Assembly (NCBI GenBank): GCA_014804775.1
Contig: JAAUZB010000019.1
Location: 39,611 to 72,922 of the forward strand
Origin: Roseburia sp.
GTDB lineage: Bacteria > Bacillota > Clostridia > Lachnospirales > Lachnospiraceae
DNA: 33,312 bases
Direction: 5' to 3'
Below are positions 1 through 10,732 of the stretch, piece after piece. Each line of letters starts with the position of its first letter. Positions within the stretch are counted from its first letter, which is position 1. The notes beneath the pieces were generated by a model, which had not been told where the DNA came from, did no database searches, and saw nothing but the letters and a program-made list of their open reading frames with translations. The position numbers were made by a program, and so were the translations under genes.

Positions 1-578
1 ACATAATGGTTATAAGCATGATAACCGTACACCGCCAGCATCGGAAGTACACTGATCAGTTTGATGCACTGCTCCAGCTGGGTGTGCAGTTCGTGATCCT
101 CGAGCGTGTCATCGTAGGATGCCAGTGTCAACACACTTCTTGTCAAAGAATTCATTAAATCCTTGCTCGGCGCTTTCATAATAACGTCTCTTGTAAAGTT
201 CGTCGGAAGCTGCCTGCATTCCTCAAGCATACTCTGAAAAGACTGCAGCTGCTCCACATTCGGCAGTTCTCCAAACAGTAACAGATAGGCAATCTCCTCG
301 AATCCAAACCTTCCCTTACAGCCGCTGATCAGCTCGATCACATTGCATCCGCGATACCAGAGCTGACCGTCGCAGGGGATTTTTTTACCGTCCTCCATGC
401 GGAATGCATCGATCCGTGAAATGTTGGTGAGACCGACAAGGACACCCTTTCCGTCTTTATCTCTCAGTCCCCGCTTCACATCATACTCTCCAAACAATGC
501 TTCCGGTATCTGATTATTTTTTTCACATATTTTCATCAGTTCTTCTGTTTCTCTTCCAAAGTCACCGTATTGATTCAT
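1..578 (-). CDS. gltA: Citrate synthase (partial, N-terminal part)
   Basis: This is the 5' part of a citrate/2-methylcitrate synthase, which condenses acetyl-CoA with oxaloacetate in the cytoplasm. About 192 codons are present and the gene runs off the left edge. The reading frame opens at the ATG at 578-576, behind a strong AGGAGG-type ribosome site at about 586-591. The N-terminus has the lead segment common in clostridial citrate synthases (YDVKRGLRDKDGKGV), followed by the substrate-domain signature LWYRG and the helix containing YLLLFGELP. The catalytic histidines and aspartate lie beyond the window. The next gene upstream on the same strand is a HAD phosphatase 31 bp away, so the two may be co-transcribed. 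The family call comes from motif recall, not a search; a methylcitrate synthase cannot be excluded. Confidence 0.85.
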   Translation of the reverse strand, partial: MNQYGDFGRETEELMKICEKNNQIPEALFGEYDVKRGLRDKDGKGVLVGLTNISRIDAFRMEDGKKIPCDGQLWYRGCNVIELISGCKGRFGFEEIAYLLLFGELPNVEQLQSFQSMLEECRQLPTNFTRDVIMKAPSKDLMNSLTRSVLTLASYDDTLEDHELHTQLEQCIKLISVLPMLAVYGYHAYNHY

Positions 579-609
579 AAATGACTCCTCCTTTCGATAT
601 TCCGAGGCT

Positions 610-1215
610 TCATGCGTTCACGCCATATTCCTGCAGTTCCAATACAGCCTGCTCATAAGTATGAAACTGTATACCGCTGATCCCCTGCTGTTTCGCAGCC
701 TCAACATTCTCTTTGCGGTCATCTAAGAATATACACTCTGCGGCATTCAAATGAAACTTTTGCAGCAGCGACCGATATATTTCCGGTTCCGGTTTGATCT
801 GATGCACCTCATAGGAAAAAAGCGCACCGTCTACGTCCTCCAGAAAAGATAACGCATCAATGGTCTTCTCATACGCATATTTGGAATAATTGGATAAAAT
901 ATATACATGATAACCGTTCTTTTTCAACTGATTGATCCACGGTCTGCTGTAATCAAACTGCCAGATCGCCAATTGAACATGATCCCACAAAAGTTTGATC
1001 TCTCTCTCATATTGCGGTGCATTGCCGATCATACGGGAAAGCAGCTCTTCATCACTCAGCGTACTCCGATCCGATTCATTCCATACATCGGACTGTACCG
1101 TCGCATCTAACACGGCTCCCATGACGTCCCCGTCTATTCCAAGATCGTGAAGCGCTTTCCTCGGGTCCCACTCTACCAAAACATTTCCCACGTCAAATAC
1201 AATATTTTTTATCAT
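610..1215 (-). CDS. HAD-superfamily hydrolase, subfamily IA (YihX-like phosphatase)
   Basis: This 201-residue cytosolic protein is probably a sugar-phosphate phosphatase. Motif I is FDVGNVL at residues 7-13. D8 would be the nucleophile, and the DxGN pattern in place of DxDG is typical of the YihX/epoxide-hydrolase-like branch. Motif II is the LSN at about 107-109, motif III is the lysine in IKPEPEIY, and motif IV is FLDDRKEN with its paired aspartates. The length suits a subfamily IA enzyme with a helical cap after motif I. It lies 20 bp downstream of purA and upstream of citrate synthase, all on one strand. The family is clear; the substrate (YihX of E. coli acts on alpha-glucose-1-phosphate) is not shown by the sequence. 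Confidence 0.85.
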   Translation of the reverse strand: MIKNIVFDVGNVLVEWDPRKALHDLGIDGDVMGAVLDATVQSDVWNESDRSTLSDEELLSRMIGNAPQYEREIKLLWDHVQLAIWQFDYSRPWINQLKKNGYHVYILSNYSKYAYEKTIDALSFLEDVDGALFSYEVHQIKPEPEIYRSLLQKFHLNAAECIFLDDRKENVEAAKQQGISGIQFHTYEQAVLELQEYGVNA

Positions 1216-1235
1216 AGATAACCTCGATTTTTCTG

Positions 1236-2516
1236 TTACGCTTTACGGTAAATGATGTCCTCCCGTCCCGGTCCGTTTGAAATCATTGTGATCGGATAGC
1301 CTATCTGCTCCTCGATAAATTCCACATATCTGCGGCAGTTTTCCGGAAGTTCTTCGTATGTCTTGATCCCTCTGATATCGCACTTCCATCCCGGCAGAGT
1401 CTTTAAGACCGGCTTTGCCTTCTCAAGCTTTGCCGTAACCGGAAATTCTGTGGTAACCTCGCCGTCAACCTCATACCCGACGCATACCGGAATCTCATCG
1501 AGATATCCCATGACATCCAGTACGGTAAATGCAACATCTGTTGTTCCCTGCAGACGACATCCGTACTTGCTTGCCACACAATCGAACCAGCCCATACGTC
1601 TCGGACGGCCTGTCGTAGCTCCGTACTCTCCGCCGTCACCGCCTCGTCTCCTCAGTTCATCTGCCTCTTCCCCAAAAATCTCACTGACAAAAGCTCCTGC
1701 ACCTACCGCAGAAGAATATGCTTTACATACAGTGATAATCTGCTTGATCTCATAAGGCGGAATACCTGCCCCGATCGCACCGTAAGCCGCCAATGTAGAG
1801 GAGGAAGTCACCATCGGATAAATCCCGTGATCCGGGTCCTTTAATGTCCCAAGCTGCCCCTCAAGCAGGATCGTCTTGCCCTCTTTGATCGCCTTGTCCA
1901 GATAGGCGGACACATCGCAGACATATGGCGCGATCATATCACGGTATTCGTGCAGTGTATCCAGCAGTTCATCCGGATCGATCGCAGGTTTATGGTACAA
2001 ATGCTCCAAGAGCACATTCTTTGTCTCTGCAATGCGTACAGTCTTCTCCTTTAACAGATCCTCGTCAAAAAGCTCGCTGACCTGAAAACCGATTTTGGCA
2101 TATTTATCGGAATAAAACGGCGCTATGCCGGATTTGGTCGAGCCAAACGATTTCCCGCCCAGCCGCTCTTCCTCATACTGGTCAAATAGAATATGATACG
2201 GCATAACGATCTGTGCACGGTCAGAAACAAGGATATTGGGTTTCGGCACGTTTCTCTCCACAATAGACTGTATCTCCTGAATCAGAACCGGAATATTTAA
2301 CGCAACACCGTTTCCTATAATACTCGTGGTATGGTTGTAAAACACACCGGACGGCAGTGTGTGAAGTGCAAATTTTCCATAGTCGTTGACAATGGTATGG
2401 CCTGCGTTTGCGCCGCCCTGAAAACGTACGATAATATCTGCTTCCTTTGAGAGCATATCTGTGATCTTTCCTTTTCCCTCATCGCCCCAGTTGGCTCCAA
2501 CTACTGCTTTAACCAT
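1236..2516 (-). CDS. purA: Adenylosuccinate synthetase
   Basis: PurA makes adenylosuccinate from IMP, aspartate and GTP, the first committed step to AMP. The 426 residues match the usual bacterial length. The N-terminus carries the GTP/IMP loop GDEGKGK at residues 11-17 and the GGANAGHT segment with catalytic H40. Further on are the IMP/GTP-site segments TTGRPRRMGWFD and GPGRED. The ATG at 2516-2514 has an AGGAGG at 2525-2530. The gene is followed closely by a HAD phosphatase. A hairpin (2546-2564) lies in its short 5' leader and probably ends the upstream transcript. All expected motifs are present. Confidence 0.97.
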   Translation of the reverse strand: MVKAVVGANWGDEGKGKITDMLSKEADIIVRFQGGANAGHTIVNDYGKFALHTLPSGVFYNHTTSIIGNGVALNIPVLIQEIQSIVERNVPKPNILVSDRAQIVMPYHILFDQYEEERLGGKSFGSTKSGIAPFYSDKYAKIGFQVSELFDEDLLKEKTVRIAETKNVLLEHLYHKPAIDPDELLDTLHEYRDMIAPYVCDVSAYLDKAIKEGKTILLEGQLGTLKDPDHGIYPMVTSSSTLAAYGAIGAGIPPYEIKQIITVCKAYSSAVGAGAFVSEIFGEEADELRRRGGDGGEYGATTGRPRRMGWFDCVASKYGCRLQGTTDVAFTVLDVMGYLDEIPVCVGYEVDGEVTTEFPVTAKLEKAKPVLKTLPGWKCDIRGIKTYEELPENCRRYVEFIEEQIGYPITMISNGPGREDIIYRKA

Positions 2517-2542
2517 TTGTTCTTCCTCCTATTTTCACAAAA

Positions 2543-2575
2543 AGAGACCGCTGTAAAAACGGTCCCCCTTTTTTT
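2543..2575 (-). terminator. Hairpin terminator between the small unknown gene and purA
   Basis: GACCG (2546-2550) pairs with CGGTC (2560-2564) around a 9-nt loop. The minus-strand copy is followed by a short T run, and the plus-strand copy by seven T (2569-2575), so it could end transcription both ways. It lies 65 nt past the stop of the 86-codon gene and 27 nt before the purA start. It may simply end the upstream operon, or it may attenuate purA. Confidence 0.6.
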
Positions 2576-2638
2576 CGTTTTTACTTACTGATTATACACG
2601 ATGCCTCTGCCAAAGTAAATGCCTGTCTGTCTTTTTCA

Positions 2639-2899
2639 TTATGACAGCAGATTCTTGATATTATTCAGCTTCCTCGCCTCCTGAATAATACTGTACTTCT
2701 CCTCTCTCAGATACTCCTCCATCTGTGCGATCTCATCCGCCGTAAACCCTCGCTGCTTCTCAATCCGGCATTCCGGCACCTGACCCTCCGCATAATCCAT
2801 ACCGGATTTCCCGTTCCGCTCAAAACGCACACTGACCAGATTCTGATTCTGTTTTCTTACCACCCCGGAATATATCAATGTTACTTCTTCCTGATTCAT
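2639..2899 (-). CDS. Small hypothetical protein (86 aa)
   Basis: I do not recognise this gene. The open frame extends to 2983, but the upstream part overlaps the degV gene. The ATG at 2899 has a GGGAG ribosome site and leaves a 17-bp gap, so I start it there. The product is charged and soluble, with no signal or membrane segment. The N-terminal half (EEVTLIYSGVVRKQNQNLVSVRFER) reads as beta strands, and the C-terminal half, with FTADEIAQMEEYLREEK, reads as helix. Tight spacing after degV suggests co-transcription. A hairpin terminator follows at 2543-2575. Function unknown. Confidence 0.7.
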   Translation of the reverse strand: MNQEEVTLIYSGVVRKQNQNLVSVRFERNGKSGMDYAEGQVPECRIEKQRGFTADEIAQMEEYLREEKYSIIQEARKLNNIKNLLS

Positions 2900-2916
2900 C
2901 TTATCTCCCAATTCTT

Positions 2917-3792
2917 TCAGTTTTCCAACTCTGGCAGCTTCTTGGAACATCCAATCGCCAATGCCCCCGGTCCGATATGGCATGCTACGCTGAGCGACAG
3001 CGGATCCATTTGAATTTCCATTCCGGGGAAAACTTCCTGCACTTCCTTCCGAAAATCTTCAGCCGCCTCTCTGTCAAAGGTGTATGCCATCGCCAGATGC
3101 ATATGCTCCCCGGCGGGATCGTGAAAACGGTTTGCGAAATCATTTTTCATCGCATCGATCATAATATTCTTAGCCTGCTTTACCGTTCTTGCTTTGGCAA
3201 AAGCATCCAGCTTCTCTCCCTGAATCTGGAGCACCGGCTTTAACTTAAGCAGTGTGCCAAGCGCCGCTGCCGCCGGTGTGATCCTTCCGCCCTTCTTCAG
3301 GTAATAGAGCGTGTTGACCATGATATAAATGGAAGACTCCATCTTGTCTCTCTCCAAGATCTCTTTGATCTCCAACGCACTTCTTCCCTGTGCCGCAAGT
3401 GCCTTCGCATCCAGTACAGACTGACGCTGCGTGATCGAGATGCGCTGGTTATTGACCACCTGCACTTTTCCGTCATAATCCTGTGCCAGCATTATGGCGG
3501 TTTCACAGGTACTGCTCAACCCGGAAGACATAGGAATGTGCACGATCTCATCATACTCCTGTAACAGCTTATCCCAAATATCCGTGACATCCCCCACCAC
3601 CGGCATGGATGTGGAAATATCGGTATCTTCGGACAGCATCTTATAAAATTCTTCCTGTGTGAGGTTAATATCTTCATAATATGTCTGGTCTCCGGCAAAA
3701 AAAGGCATAGGCAGAACTGAAACATTCAGCTCCTTGGCACACTGCTGTGTAATGCCGCTATTACTGTCAGACAAAATTGCTACTTTTCCCAT
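2917..3792 (-). CDS. DegV family fatty-acid-binding protein
   Basis: DegV/FakB proteins bind a single fatty acid and, in firmicutes with a FakA kinase, present it for phosphorylation. The 291 residues fit the family. The N-terminal domain begins KVAILSDSNSGI (usual form D-S-x-x-x-L). The fatty-acid head-group loop TSMPV at about residues 60-64 stands where many members have TSQPS. The IPMSSGLSSTCETA segment at about 90-104 is the second family signature, and the C-terminal half holds GGRI and the late CHIGPGALAIG motif. It heads a pair with the 86-codon gene. No FakA gene is in the window, so the partner is unknown. Confidence 0.9.
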   Translation of the reverse strand: MGKVAILSDSNSGITQQCAKELNVSVLPMPFFAGDQTYYEDINLTQEEFYKMLSEDTDISTSMPVVGDVTDIWDKLLQEYDEIVHIPMSSGLSSTCETAIMLAQDYDGKVQVVNNQRISITQRQSVLDAKALAAQGRSALEIKEILERDKMESSIYIMVNTLYYLKKGGRITPAAAALGTLLKLKPVLQIQGEKLDAFAKARTVKQAKNIMIDAMKNDFANRFHDPAGEHMHLAMAYTFDREAAEDFRKEVQEVFPGMEIQMDPLSLSVACHIGPGALAIGCSKKLPELEN

Positions 3793-3865
3793 TTTTTGTT
3801 TCCCTCCATCAATTCTATATCATCTATCTTATCAATATTACATATAAATATTCTGCTGCTTTTCA

Positions 3866-4420
3866 TCAATTGGGCAATACAACGGTACGGTCCGCCAGCA
3901 TCCTGACAAAAGCCGTGTCACGCATCATCCATGGCTCCAGCTGCAACGCAAGATTACACCGGCAGATTTCCTCGGGTGTGACCCATTTCAACTCATATCC
4001 CTGCTCAATCTCACTGGCTGTCAGTTGAAGCTCATCCTGCCCTTCTTCAACCTCACAGTAATAAAAGAGAGAATGGCAGATATATTTTCTGGTCGGTTCA
4101 AAAATATCCCGTCTCACTTCCAGCATTTCTCCCAGCTCTCTGGTACACTCCGGTTTGATACGAAACCCTGTCTCCTCATGAATCTCTCTCGCCAATGTCT
4201 CCAGATAGGTCTCTCCCGTCTCCTGCCCGCCGCCAGGAATCTTATATTCACCGTTTTTTCCGCGCTGCATTGCAATACAAAAATCCTGCCGCACTGTCTG
4301 CGCACTGTCATCAATCTGTGTTTTTGCGCTGCGCCGAATGATCCCCCGAACCGCATACCGCTCCAGGACGGTAGTGGTGTCCTCATAGTTTTTTTCGTCA
4401 AATACTGCAAGCAAATCCAT
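3866..4420 (-). CDS. NUDIX hydrolase
   Basis: Nudix enzymes cleave nucleoside diphosphates linked to another group, using Mg2+. The 184-residue protein carries a complete Nudix box: G, five residues, E, seven residues, then REIHEETGF, with the catalytic EE pair. It is preceded by YKIPGGG, the usual lead-in strand. The open frame reaches 4450 only through a TTG with no ribosome site; the ATG at 4420-4418 has GAGAGGG five bases upstream, so I prefer it. The ~60 residues before the box and the conserved late tryptophan region (LKWVTPEEI) fit the fold. The substrate cannot be told from sequence. The gene looks monocistronic. Confidence 0.88.
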   Translation of the reverse strand: MDLLAVFDEKNYEDTTTVLERYAVRGIIRRSAKTQIDDSAQTVRQDFCIAMQRGKNGEYKIPGGGQETGETYLETLAREIHEETGFRIKPECTRELGEMLEVRRDIFEPTRKYICHSLFYYCEVEEGQDELQLTASEIEQGYELKWVTPEEICRCNLALQLEPWMMRDTAFVRMLADRTVVLPN

Positions 4421-4557
4421 AATTCCCTCTCTTCCCAGTCTCTGCGACAATGTTCTGAAGGTAATTTGACAGCTGCTCCGATCTTGTACCGATCAGTGTA
4501 ATCTTCGGTGAAATTATATCATAAATGGGATGCATGTGCAAATAAAACAAATTTTAC

Positions 4558-4598
4558 ACAAAAAAACTCTCCGGGGAACCTCAATTCCCCAGAGAGTT
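4558..4598 (-). terminator. Rho-independent terminator of groESL
   Basis: A 14-bp stem with one mismatch (4565-4578 with 4585-4598) and a 6-nt loop is followed on the minus strand by a run of at least six T. It begins about 30 nt after the groEL stop and would end the groESL transcript. Confidence 0.92.
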
Positions 4599-4629
4599 AT
4601 GCAAATCCACAAACCAGACGGACCGGTGA

Positions 4630-6569
<1,940 letters not shown>

Positions 6570-6621
6570 GATGCTTACCTCCTGCTTATTCCATCTGATA
6601 TAATCTTCTTTTGAGTCGTTA

Positions 6622-6648
6622 TTAGCACTCATTTCTTTCGAGTGCTAA
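6622..6648 (-). promoter_or_regulatory. CIRCE operator (HrcA-binding site)
   Basis: TTAGCACTC (6622-6630), nine bases, then GAGTGCTAA (6640-6648): a perfect match to the CIRCE inverted repeat. HrcA binds it and represses groESL until heat stress. It lies between the promoter and the groES ribosome site. Confidence 0.97.
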
Positions 6649-6659
6649 CCGATAGTCCT

Positions 6660-6688
6660 ATGATATTTGTTTGATTTAAAATCCGCAA
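6660..6688 (-). promoter_or_regulatory. Sigma-A-type promoter of groESL
   Basis: On the minus strand, TTGCGG (6688-6683), a 17-bp spacer, then TATCAT (6665-6660). Transcription would begin at the edge of CIRCE, which suits repression by HrcA. Confidence 0.7.
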
Positions 6689-6780
6689 CTAAATATATTC
6701 CGATTTATCATCAAAAATTCTATCGTTTTCTCTATCTTTCTCATTTTTTCTCTTTTTTTTATAATTTCTTCCATTTTATG

Positions 6781-7950
6781 TTATTTTATACTTTTTTTAG
6801 AAACAACATCCAGCGGTGTATTTGCTCTCGTATCCCTGACCGCATGCTGCAGTGTCTTTCTTACCGTAGTATTTCCCGATTTCCACAAAAGCTTCATCGC
6901 TCTGGCAAAAAGCTGCTGCGTTTCCGGCGGAAGCTTGCTCTTCGTCTTCATGACTTCCTGTATCACTTTCCATTTGCTGTGATAAAATTCATCCACCGTC
7001 GTAATGTTGGCACCTTCGAGTATTGCAAATACCGTATCCACGATCTGCTGCCGCTGTTCCACATCCAGTTCGAACAGCCAGCTTTTCAATGTCTCATCGA
7101 GCAGCAGACTTTGCGGTGCCACTGCTTCCAAATGAATAAAGGAAGCCCCCAAAACCTCCCATGACATGGCATCATGCTGTTGAATCCCGTTCTGGGAGCT
7201 TTTTACAACCTCAAAATCCCCCTGATGCTCCAAAAGCATTCCAACAATACTGGATTCCGGCAGAATCGTTTTTATTTTCCGGTTCATGTATTGGTACTCA
7301 GGGCTTTCGATCATTGTTCTGGAAAATCCCGGACCGTCATTGCTGTATACATCCGCGATCTTTTCCTGCACAGACGGCTCGCACTTTACTGCAGCATAAA
7401 CCGACAGGTTTCCTCCCTTGGAATGTCCCCCGACACGGATGACAGATGCTCCCGTCACTTCTGCAATATGGTTGAGGTAGGCTGCCGCCTTCAGCTGCCC
7501 CGGCGTCTCGGACAAAAATCCCATATTAAAGTTTTCTTTCCATCCCACGATCGTGTGATCCGTGCCGCTGAATGAAACATAGATGCTTCCGTCACTTAAG
7601 TGTACGCAGATCACCGAAAACTGAGATTCCTCCTCCTGACTGATGTCATTTACATAACAGGAAAGTCCGGCATCACAAAAACGTCTCGTCTCCCCCATCT
7701 TCTTTAGCACATAGATCGCTGTTTTGGTCATGGAAACTTTTTTCATGATCTCATTTTCATCGTGTGTGGCAAAAAAGCGCTCTGACGCCTCTGCAACGCT
7801 TATTTTTTGTCCGTCGCCCACTCTGCCTACGATTCCGTCAAAGTCCACATAGACAAGCTGTGCCAGCAGCAGATTATCAACTTCATTGAATTCCGACTGT
7901 GACAAAGTCAGATCGCCCCGCCAATCCAGATAATCCAATATATTAGCCAT
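6781..7950 (-). CDS. DUF2974 (Mbeg1-like) alpha/beta-hydrolase
   Basis: This 389-residue protein belongs to the DUF2974/Mbeg1-like family, putative lipases or esterases common in Clostridia. The N-terminus (MANILDYLDWRGDLTLSQS) is the family's hallmark opening, followed by the segment FNEVDNLLLAQLVYVDF. The nucleophile elbow GGHSKGGN at about residues 176-183 gives the serine of a catalytic triad, and the preceding YVSFSGTD strand matches lipase folds. No signal peptide or transmembrane segment is evident, so it is probably cytosolic. It ends about 90 nt before the groESL promoter and lies 15 bp downstream of a HAD gene, likely in one operon. The natural substrate is unknown. Confidence 0.85.
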   Translation of the reverse strand: MANILDYLDWRGDLTLSQSEFNEVDNLLLAQLVYVDFDGIVGRVGDGQKISVAEASERFFATHDENEIMKKVSMTKTAIYVLKKMGETRRFCDAGLSCYVNDISQEEESQFSVICVHLSDGSIYVSFSGTDHTIVGWKENFNMGFLSETPGQLKAAAYLNHIAEVTGASVIRVGGHSKGGNLSVYAAVKCEPSVQEKIADVYSNDGPGFSRTMIESPEYQYMNRKIKTILPESSIVGMLLEHQGDFEVVKSSQNGIQQHDAMSWEVLGASFIHLEAVAPQSLLLDETLKSWLFELDVEQRQQIVDTVFAILEGANITTVDEFYHSKWKVIQEVMKTKSKLPPETQQLFARAMKLLWKSGNTTVRKTLQHAVRDTRANTPLDVVSKKSIK

Positions 7951-7965
7951 TCCACCGTCTCCTCT

Positions 7966-8754
7966 TTATGAAATGAGTCCGTAATGCAGCAGACCGTTTC
8001 GAATTCCGTCATCATTGATATCCGTTGTGACAAATTCTGCCGCCGCTTTTGCGTTTGCCGTACCGTTGCCCATTGCAACACCGTGGGCAACGTATTTTAG
8101 CATATCAAGGTCATTTTCACTGTCGCCAAAGGCATATGTGTTCTCACGCAAAACACCAAACAGCTCACAGACTTTCTGAATCCCGGTTGCTTTGGAAAAT
8201 CCGCTGGGATTGATCTCCACGACACCGTCCGCTTTATGGATGATCATATCAAAATCTTCGCCGAGATCTTCCCGCACCTTTTCCACGTCCGCATTTCTGA
8301 TCTCTGCGCTCATTTTATTGATTTCAATTTGAGAAAGATCCTCACCGATCCCTTTTACATCGTCTCCCAACTCATTTCGCAGATAAATGACATAAGGATC
8401 CTCCAGAAATTCTTTTTCATCCACATAAATATAGCGGGGCCCCTCCAGCACGACCGGCATGTTGTGTTTATTCAACACAGCCAGGGCATGCGCCAGTTTT
8501 TCCTCCGGCAGGAGCACCTGAAACACTGTTTCCTTATGAAAATCAATATGTGTTCCGCAGGAAGCCACAACACCGTCAAATCCGATGGAGAGCAGATGTT
8601 CGCTGCGGATATTCGAGCGGCTTCTCCCGCTGCAGATAAAGGCATAGTGACCGTTTTCCCTCAGCTGTCGGATTGCCTCTGCTGTGCTGTCCGGAATCTG
8701 CATATGCATATCCCAAAGCGTTCCGTCAATGTCAAAAAACACTGCTTTTTTCAT
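7966..8754 (-). CDS. HAD-superfamily hydrolase, Cof type (IIB)
   Basis: This 262-residue protein is a Cof-like phosphatase. Motif I is FFDIDGTLWD (D8 and D10), motif II lies in FICSGRSR, the motif III lysine is in the segment before NPSGFSKATG, and motif IV is GDSENDLDML. The large alpha/beta cap between motifs II and III marks subfamily IIB. Such enzymes remove phosphate from sugar phosphates, FMN or pyridoxal phosphate. A pyridoxal-phosphate link would be attractive given the PLP enzyme 13 bp upstream (TrpB2), but that is only inference. The gene sits between trpB2 and the DUF2974 gene in a tight run. Confidence 0.88.
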   Translation of the reverse strand: MKKAVFFDIDGTLWDMHMQIPDSTAEAIRQLRENGHYAFICSGRSRSNIRSEHLLSIGFDGVVASCGTHIDFHKETVFQVLLPEEKLAHALAVLNKHNMPVVLEGPRYIYVDEKEFLEDPYVIYLRNELGDDVKGIGEDLSQIEINKMSAEIRNADVEKVREDLGEDFDMIIHKADGVVEINPSGFSKATGIQKVCELFGVLRENTYAFGDSENDLDMLKYVAHGVAMGNGTANAKAAAEFVTTDINDDGIRNGLLHYGLIS

Positions 8755-8767
8755 CTTTTCCCCTTTT

Positions 8768-10141
8768 TTACCGGTCTATTACCGGAAGTTTTGCGATAGA
8801 TGCCGCAAGTTCCTCATCCGTAGGAATGTAGTCATTCATCTCGCCGTCATTGTATTTCTGATAAGCTACCATGTCAAAGTATCCTGTACCGGTCAGACCG
8901 AATACGATATTTTTCTCTTCGCCTGTCTCCTTGCATTTCATGGCCTCGTCAATGGCAACCTTAATGGCATGACTGCTTTCCGGCGCCGGAAGAATACCCT
9001 CCACTCTTGCAAATGTCTCTGCGGCTTTAAATACCTCGGTCTGCTCCACACTTCTCGCCTCTAAAAGTCCCTGATCATACAATTCGGATACCGTTGAGCT
9101 CATGCCATGGTAACGGAGTCCTCCTGCATGGTTGGCAGACGGAATGAATCCGCTTCCCAGCGTATACATTTTAGCAAGCGGGCACACCTTTCCGGTGTCA
9201 CAGAAATCATATGCATAGGTTCCTCTCGTTAAGCTCGGGCAGGATGCAGGCTCTACCGCAATGATCTTATAGTCTGCCTCGCCTCTCAATATTTCTCCTG
9301 CGAAAGGAGAGATCAGACCGCCCAGATTGGAACCGCCTCCGGCACAACCAATAATGGTGTCCGCCTTGATCCCATATTTATCCAAAGCTGCCTTTGCCTC
9401 CAAACCGATAATGGACTGATGAAGCAGTACCTGTGCCAGAACCGAACCAAGCACATAACGGTATCCTTCCTGACTGGTTGCCGCCTCAACCGCCTCCGAG
9501 ATCGCACAGCCAAGGCTCCCCGTTGTTCCCGGGAATTCTTCGTTTATTTTGCGTCCCACATTCGTATTCATAGAAGGCGACGGGGTTACATTTGCGCCAT
9601 AAGTACGCATCACCTCACGCCGGAACGGCTTCTGCTCATAAGAACACTTTACCATATACACCTGGCAGTCCAGATCAAAGTATGAACATGCCATGGAAAG
9701 CGCCGTTCCCCACTGACCCGCACCGGTCTCCGTCGTCACGCCTTTTAATCCCTGTTTCTTTGCATAATAAGCCTGCGCGATCGCCGAGTTTAATTTATGG
9801 CTTCCCGATGTGTTATTTCCTTCGAATTTATAATAAATATGTGCCGGCGTCCCCAGTTTCTCTTCGAGGCAATACGCTCTTACCAGAGGTGACGGACGGT
9901 ACATTTTGTAGAAATCCAAAATCTCTCCGGGAATATCAAAATACGGCGTTGTCTCATCCAACTCCTGCTTCGCCAGCTCTTCACAAAAGATGCCAGACAG
10001 TTCTGCTTCCGTAACCGGCTGTAAAGTACCCGGATTCAGGATCGGCGCCGGCTTCTTTTTCATATCAGCCCGCACGTTATACCACTGCTTCGGTATCTCC
10101 TTCTCTTCTAAATAAATTTTGTAAGGTATTTTCTGGTCCAT
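8768..10141 (-). CDS. TrpB2-type tryptophan synthase beta-like PLP enzyme
   Basis: This 457-residue protein matches the TrpB2 branch of tryptophan synthase beta chains, which is longer at the N-terminus than TrpB1 and usually works without a TrpA partner. The PLP lysine is K116 in GSHKLNSA. The phosphate-binding loop appears as CAGGGSNLGG at about 265-274. The 90-residue N-terminal extension ending in RPSPLVRAYCLE is typical of TrpB2. Expected activity is tryptophan from indole plus serine, perhaps as an indole salvage enzyme. No other trp genes are nearby. A strong promoter (10196-10224) and an AAGGAA site precede the ATG. Confidence 0.9.
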   Translation of the reverse strand: MDQKIPYKIYLEEKEIPKQWYNVRADMKKKPAPILNPGTLQPVTEAELSGIFCEELAKQELDETTPYFDIPGEILDFYKMYRPSPLVRAYCLEEKLGTPAHIYYKFEGNNTSGSHKLNSAIAQAYYAKKQGLKGVTTETGAGQWGTALSMACSYFDLDCQVYMVKCSYEQKPFRREVMRTYGANVTPSPSMNTNVGRKINEEFPGTTGSLGCAISEAVEAATSQEGYRYVLGSVLAQVLLHQSIIGLEAKAALDKYGIKADTIIGCAGGGSNLGGLISPFAGEILRGEADYKIIAVEPASCPSLTRGTYAYDFCDTGKVCPLAKMYTLGSGFIPSANHAGGLRYHGMSSTVSELYDQGLLEARSVEQTEVFKAAETFARVEGILPAPESSHAIKVAIDEAMKCKETGEEKNIVFGLTGTGYFDMVAYQKYNDGEMNDYIPTDEELAASIAKLPVIDR

Positions 10142-10195
10142 GTTGAGTTCCTTCTTTCTTTTACTATTCTAATTAATTCTTTGATGCACTGTGAC

Positions 10196-10224
10196 ATTAT
10201 ACAATGATTCCACCCATATTTCAA
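10196..10224 (-). promoter_or_regulatory. Sigma-A-type promoter of trpB2
   Basis: On the minus strand, TTGAAA (10224-10219), a 17-bp spacer, then TATAAT (10201-10196). It is back to back with the promoter of the structured RNA, about 35 bp away. Confidence 0.85.
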
Positions 10225-10257
10225 TCGGTTTTGCGTTCACTAAATTTATAGTTTATA

Positions 10258-10286
10258 TTTACTTATGTAGCTTAATATGTTATAAT
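10258..10286 (+). promoter_or_regulatory. Sigma-A-type promoter of the ~470-nt structured RNA
   Basis: TTTACT (10258-10263), a 17-bp spacer and a perfect TATAAT (10281-10286). Transcription would start near 10292, exactly where the first strong RNA stem begins. Confidence 0.8.
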
Positions 10287-10325
10287 TAAGAAGCCTAACA
10301 AGGCAGAGAAAGGAGTTGATTTAAA

Positions 10326-10385
10326 TTGAAGCTATTAAAGAAACTTTTAACGATGCCTTGTTCCTGTAACATAATATGTAGCTGA
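10326..10385 (+). CDS. Possible 19-residue Cys-rich peptide ORF in the structured RNA
   Basis: An AAAGGAG at 10309-10315 lies ten bases before a TTG that opens a short frame, MKLLKKLLTMPCSCNIICS. The basic, leucine-rich start and the three cysteines near the end look like a processed or leader peptide. However, the frame overlaps one arm of the first RNA stem, the start codon is weak, and such a short frame can arise by chance. It could be a regulatory leader, a signal peptide precursor, or no gene at all. Confidence 0.22.
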   Translation: MKLLKKLLTMPCSCNIICS

Positions 10386-10732
10386 TGCATAGGGCATGAA
10401 GCGGCAGAGCCACAACTGCCAAAGTGAAGCTATGTATCATAGAAGCAGTGAGTGCCTTTCACTGTATCTTTGCTCGCACCCGGCTTATTTTTAATCCCGA
10501 TATGGGGAAATTAGATCGTGATATCTAATAAACGCTTACGAGCGTGTGGCGCGTAGAAAATACGCACACGAACAGGAAATGTGTCAGAGGACCATATTCC
10601 TATGGCAGCCTACGGGCGTGCATTCATTTATTATTCAGGCAATCCCAAAAAATTAAGCCTTTTTTGGGGGAATTGCGGTAACTGTTAACTGCAAAGATTG
10701 CAATACATTACAGGTGAACAAAGGTGGAACAG

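Noticed and set aside
2543-2575. A purine riboswitch in the purA leader
   Set aside because: The leader before purA is too short and lacks the conserved purine-aptamer core; the hairpin reads as a terminator.
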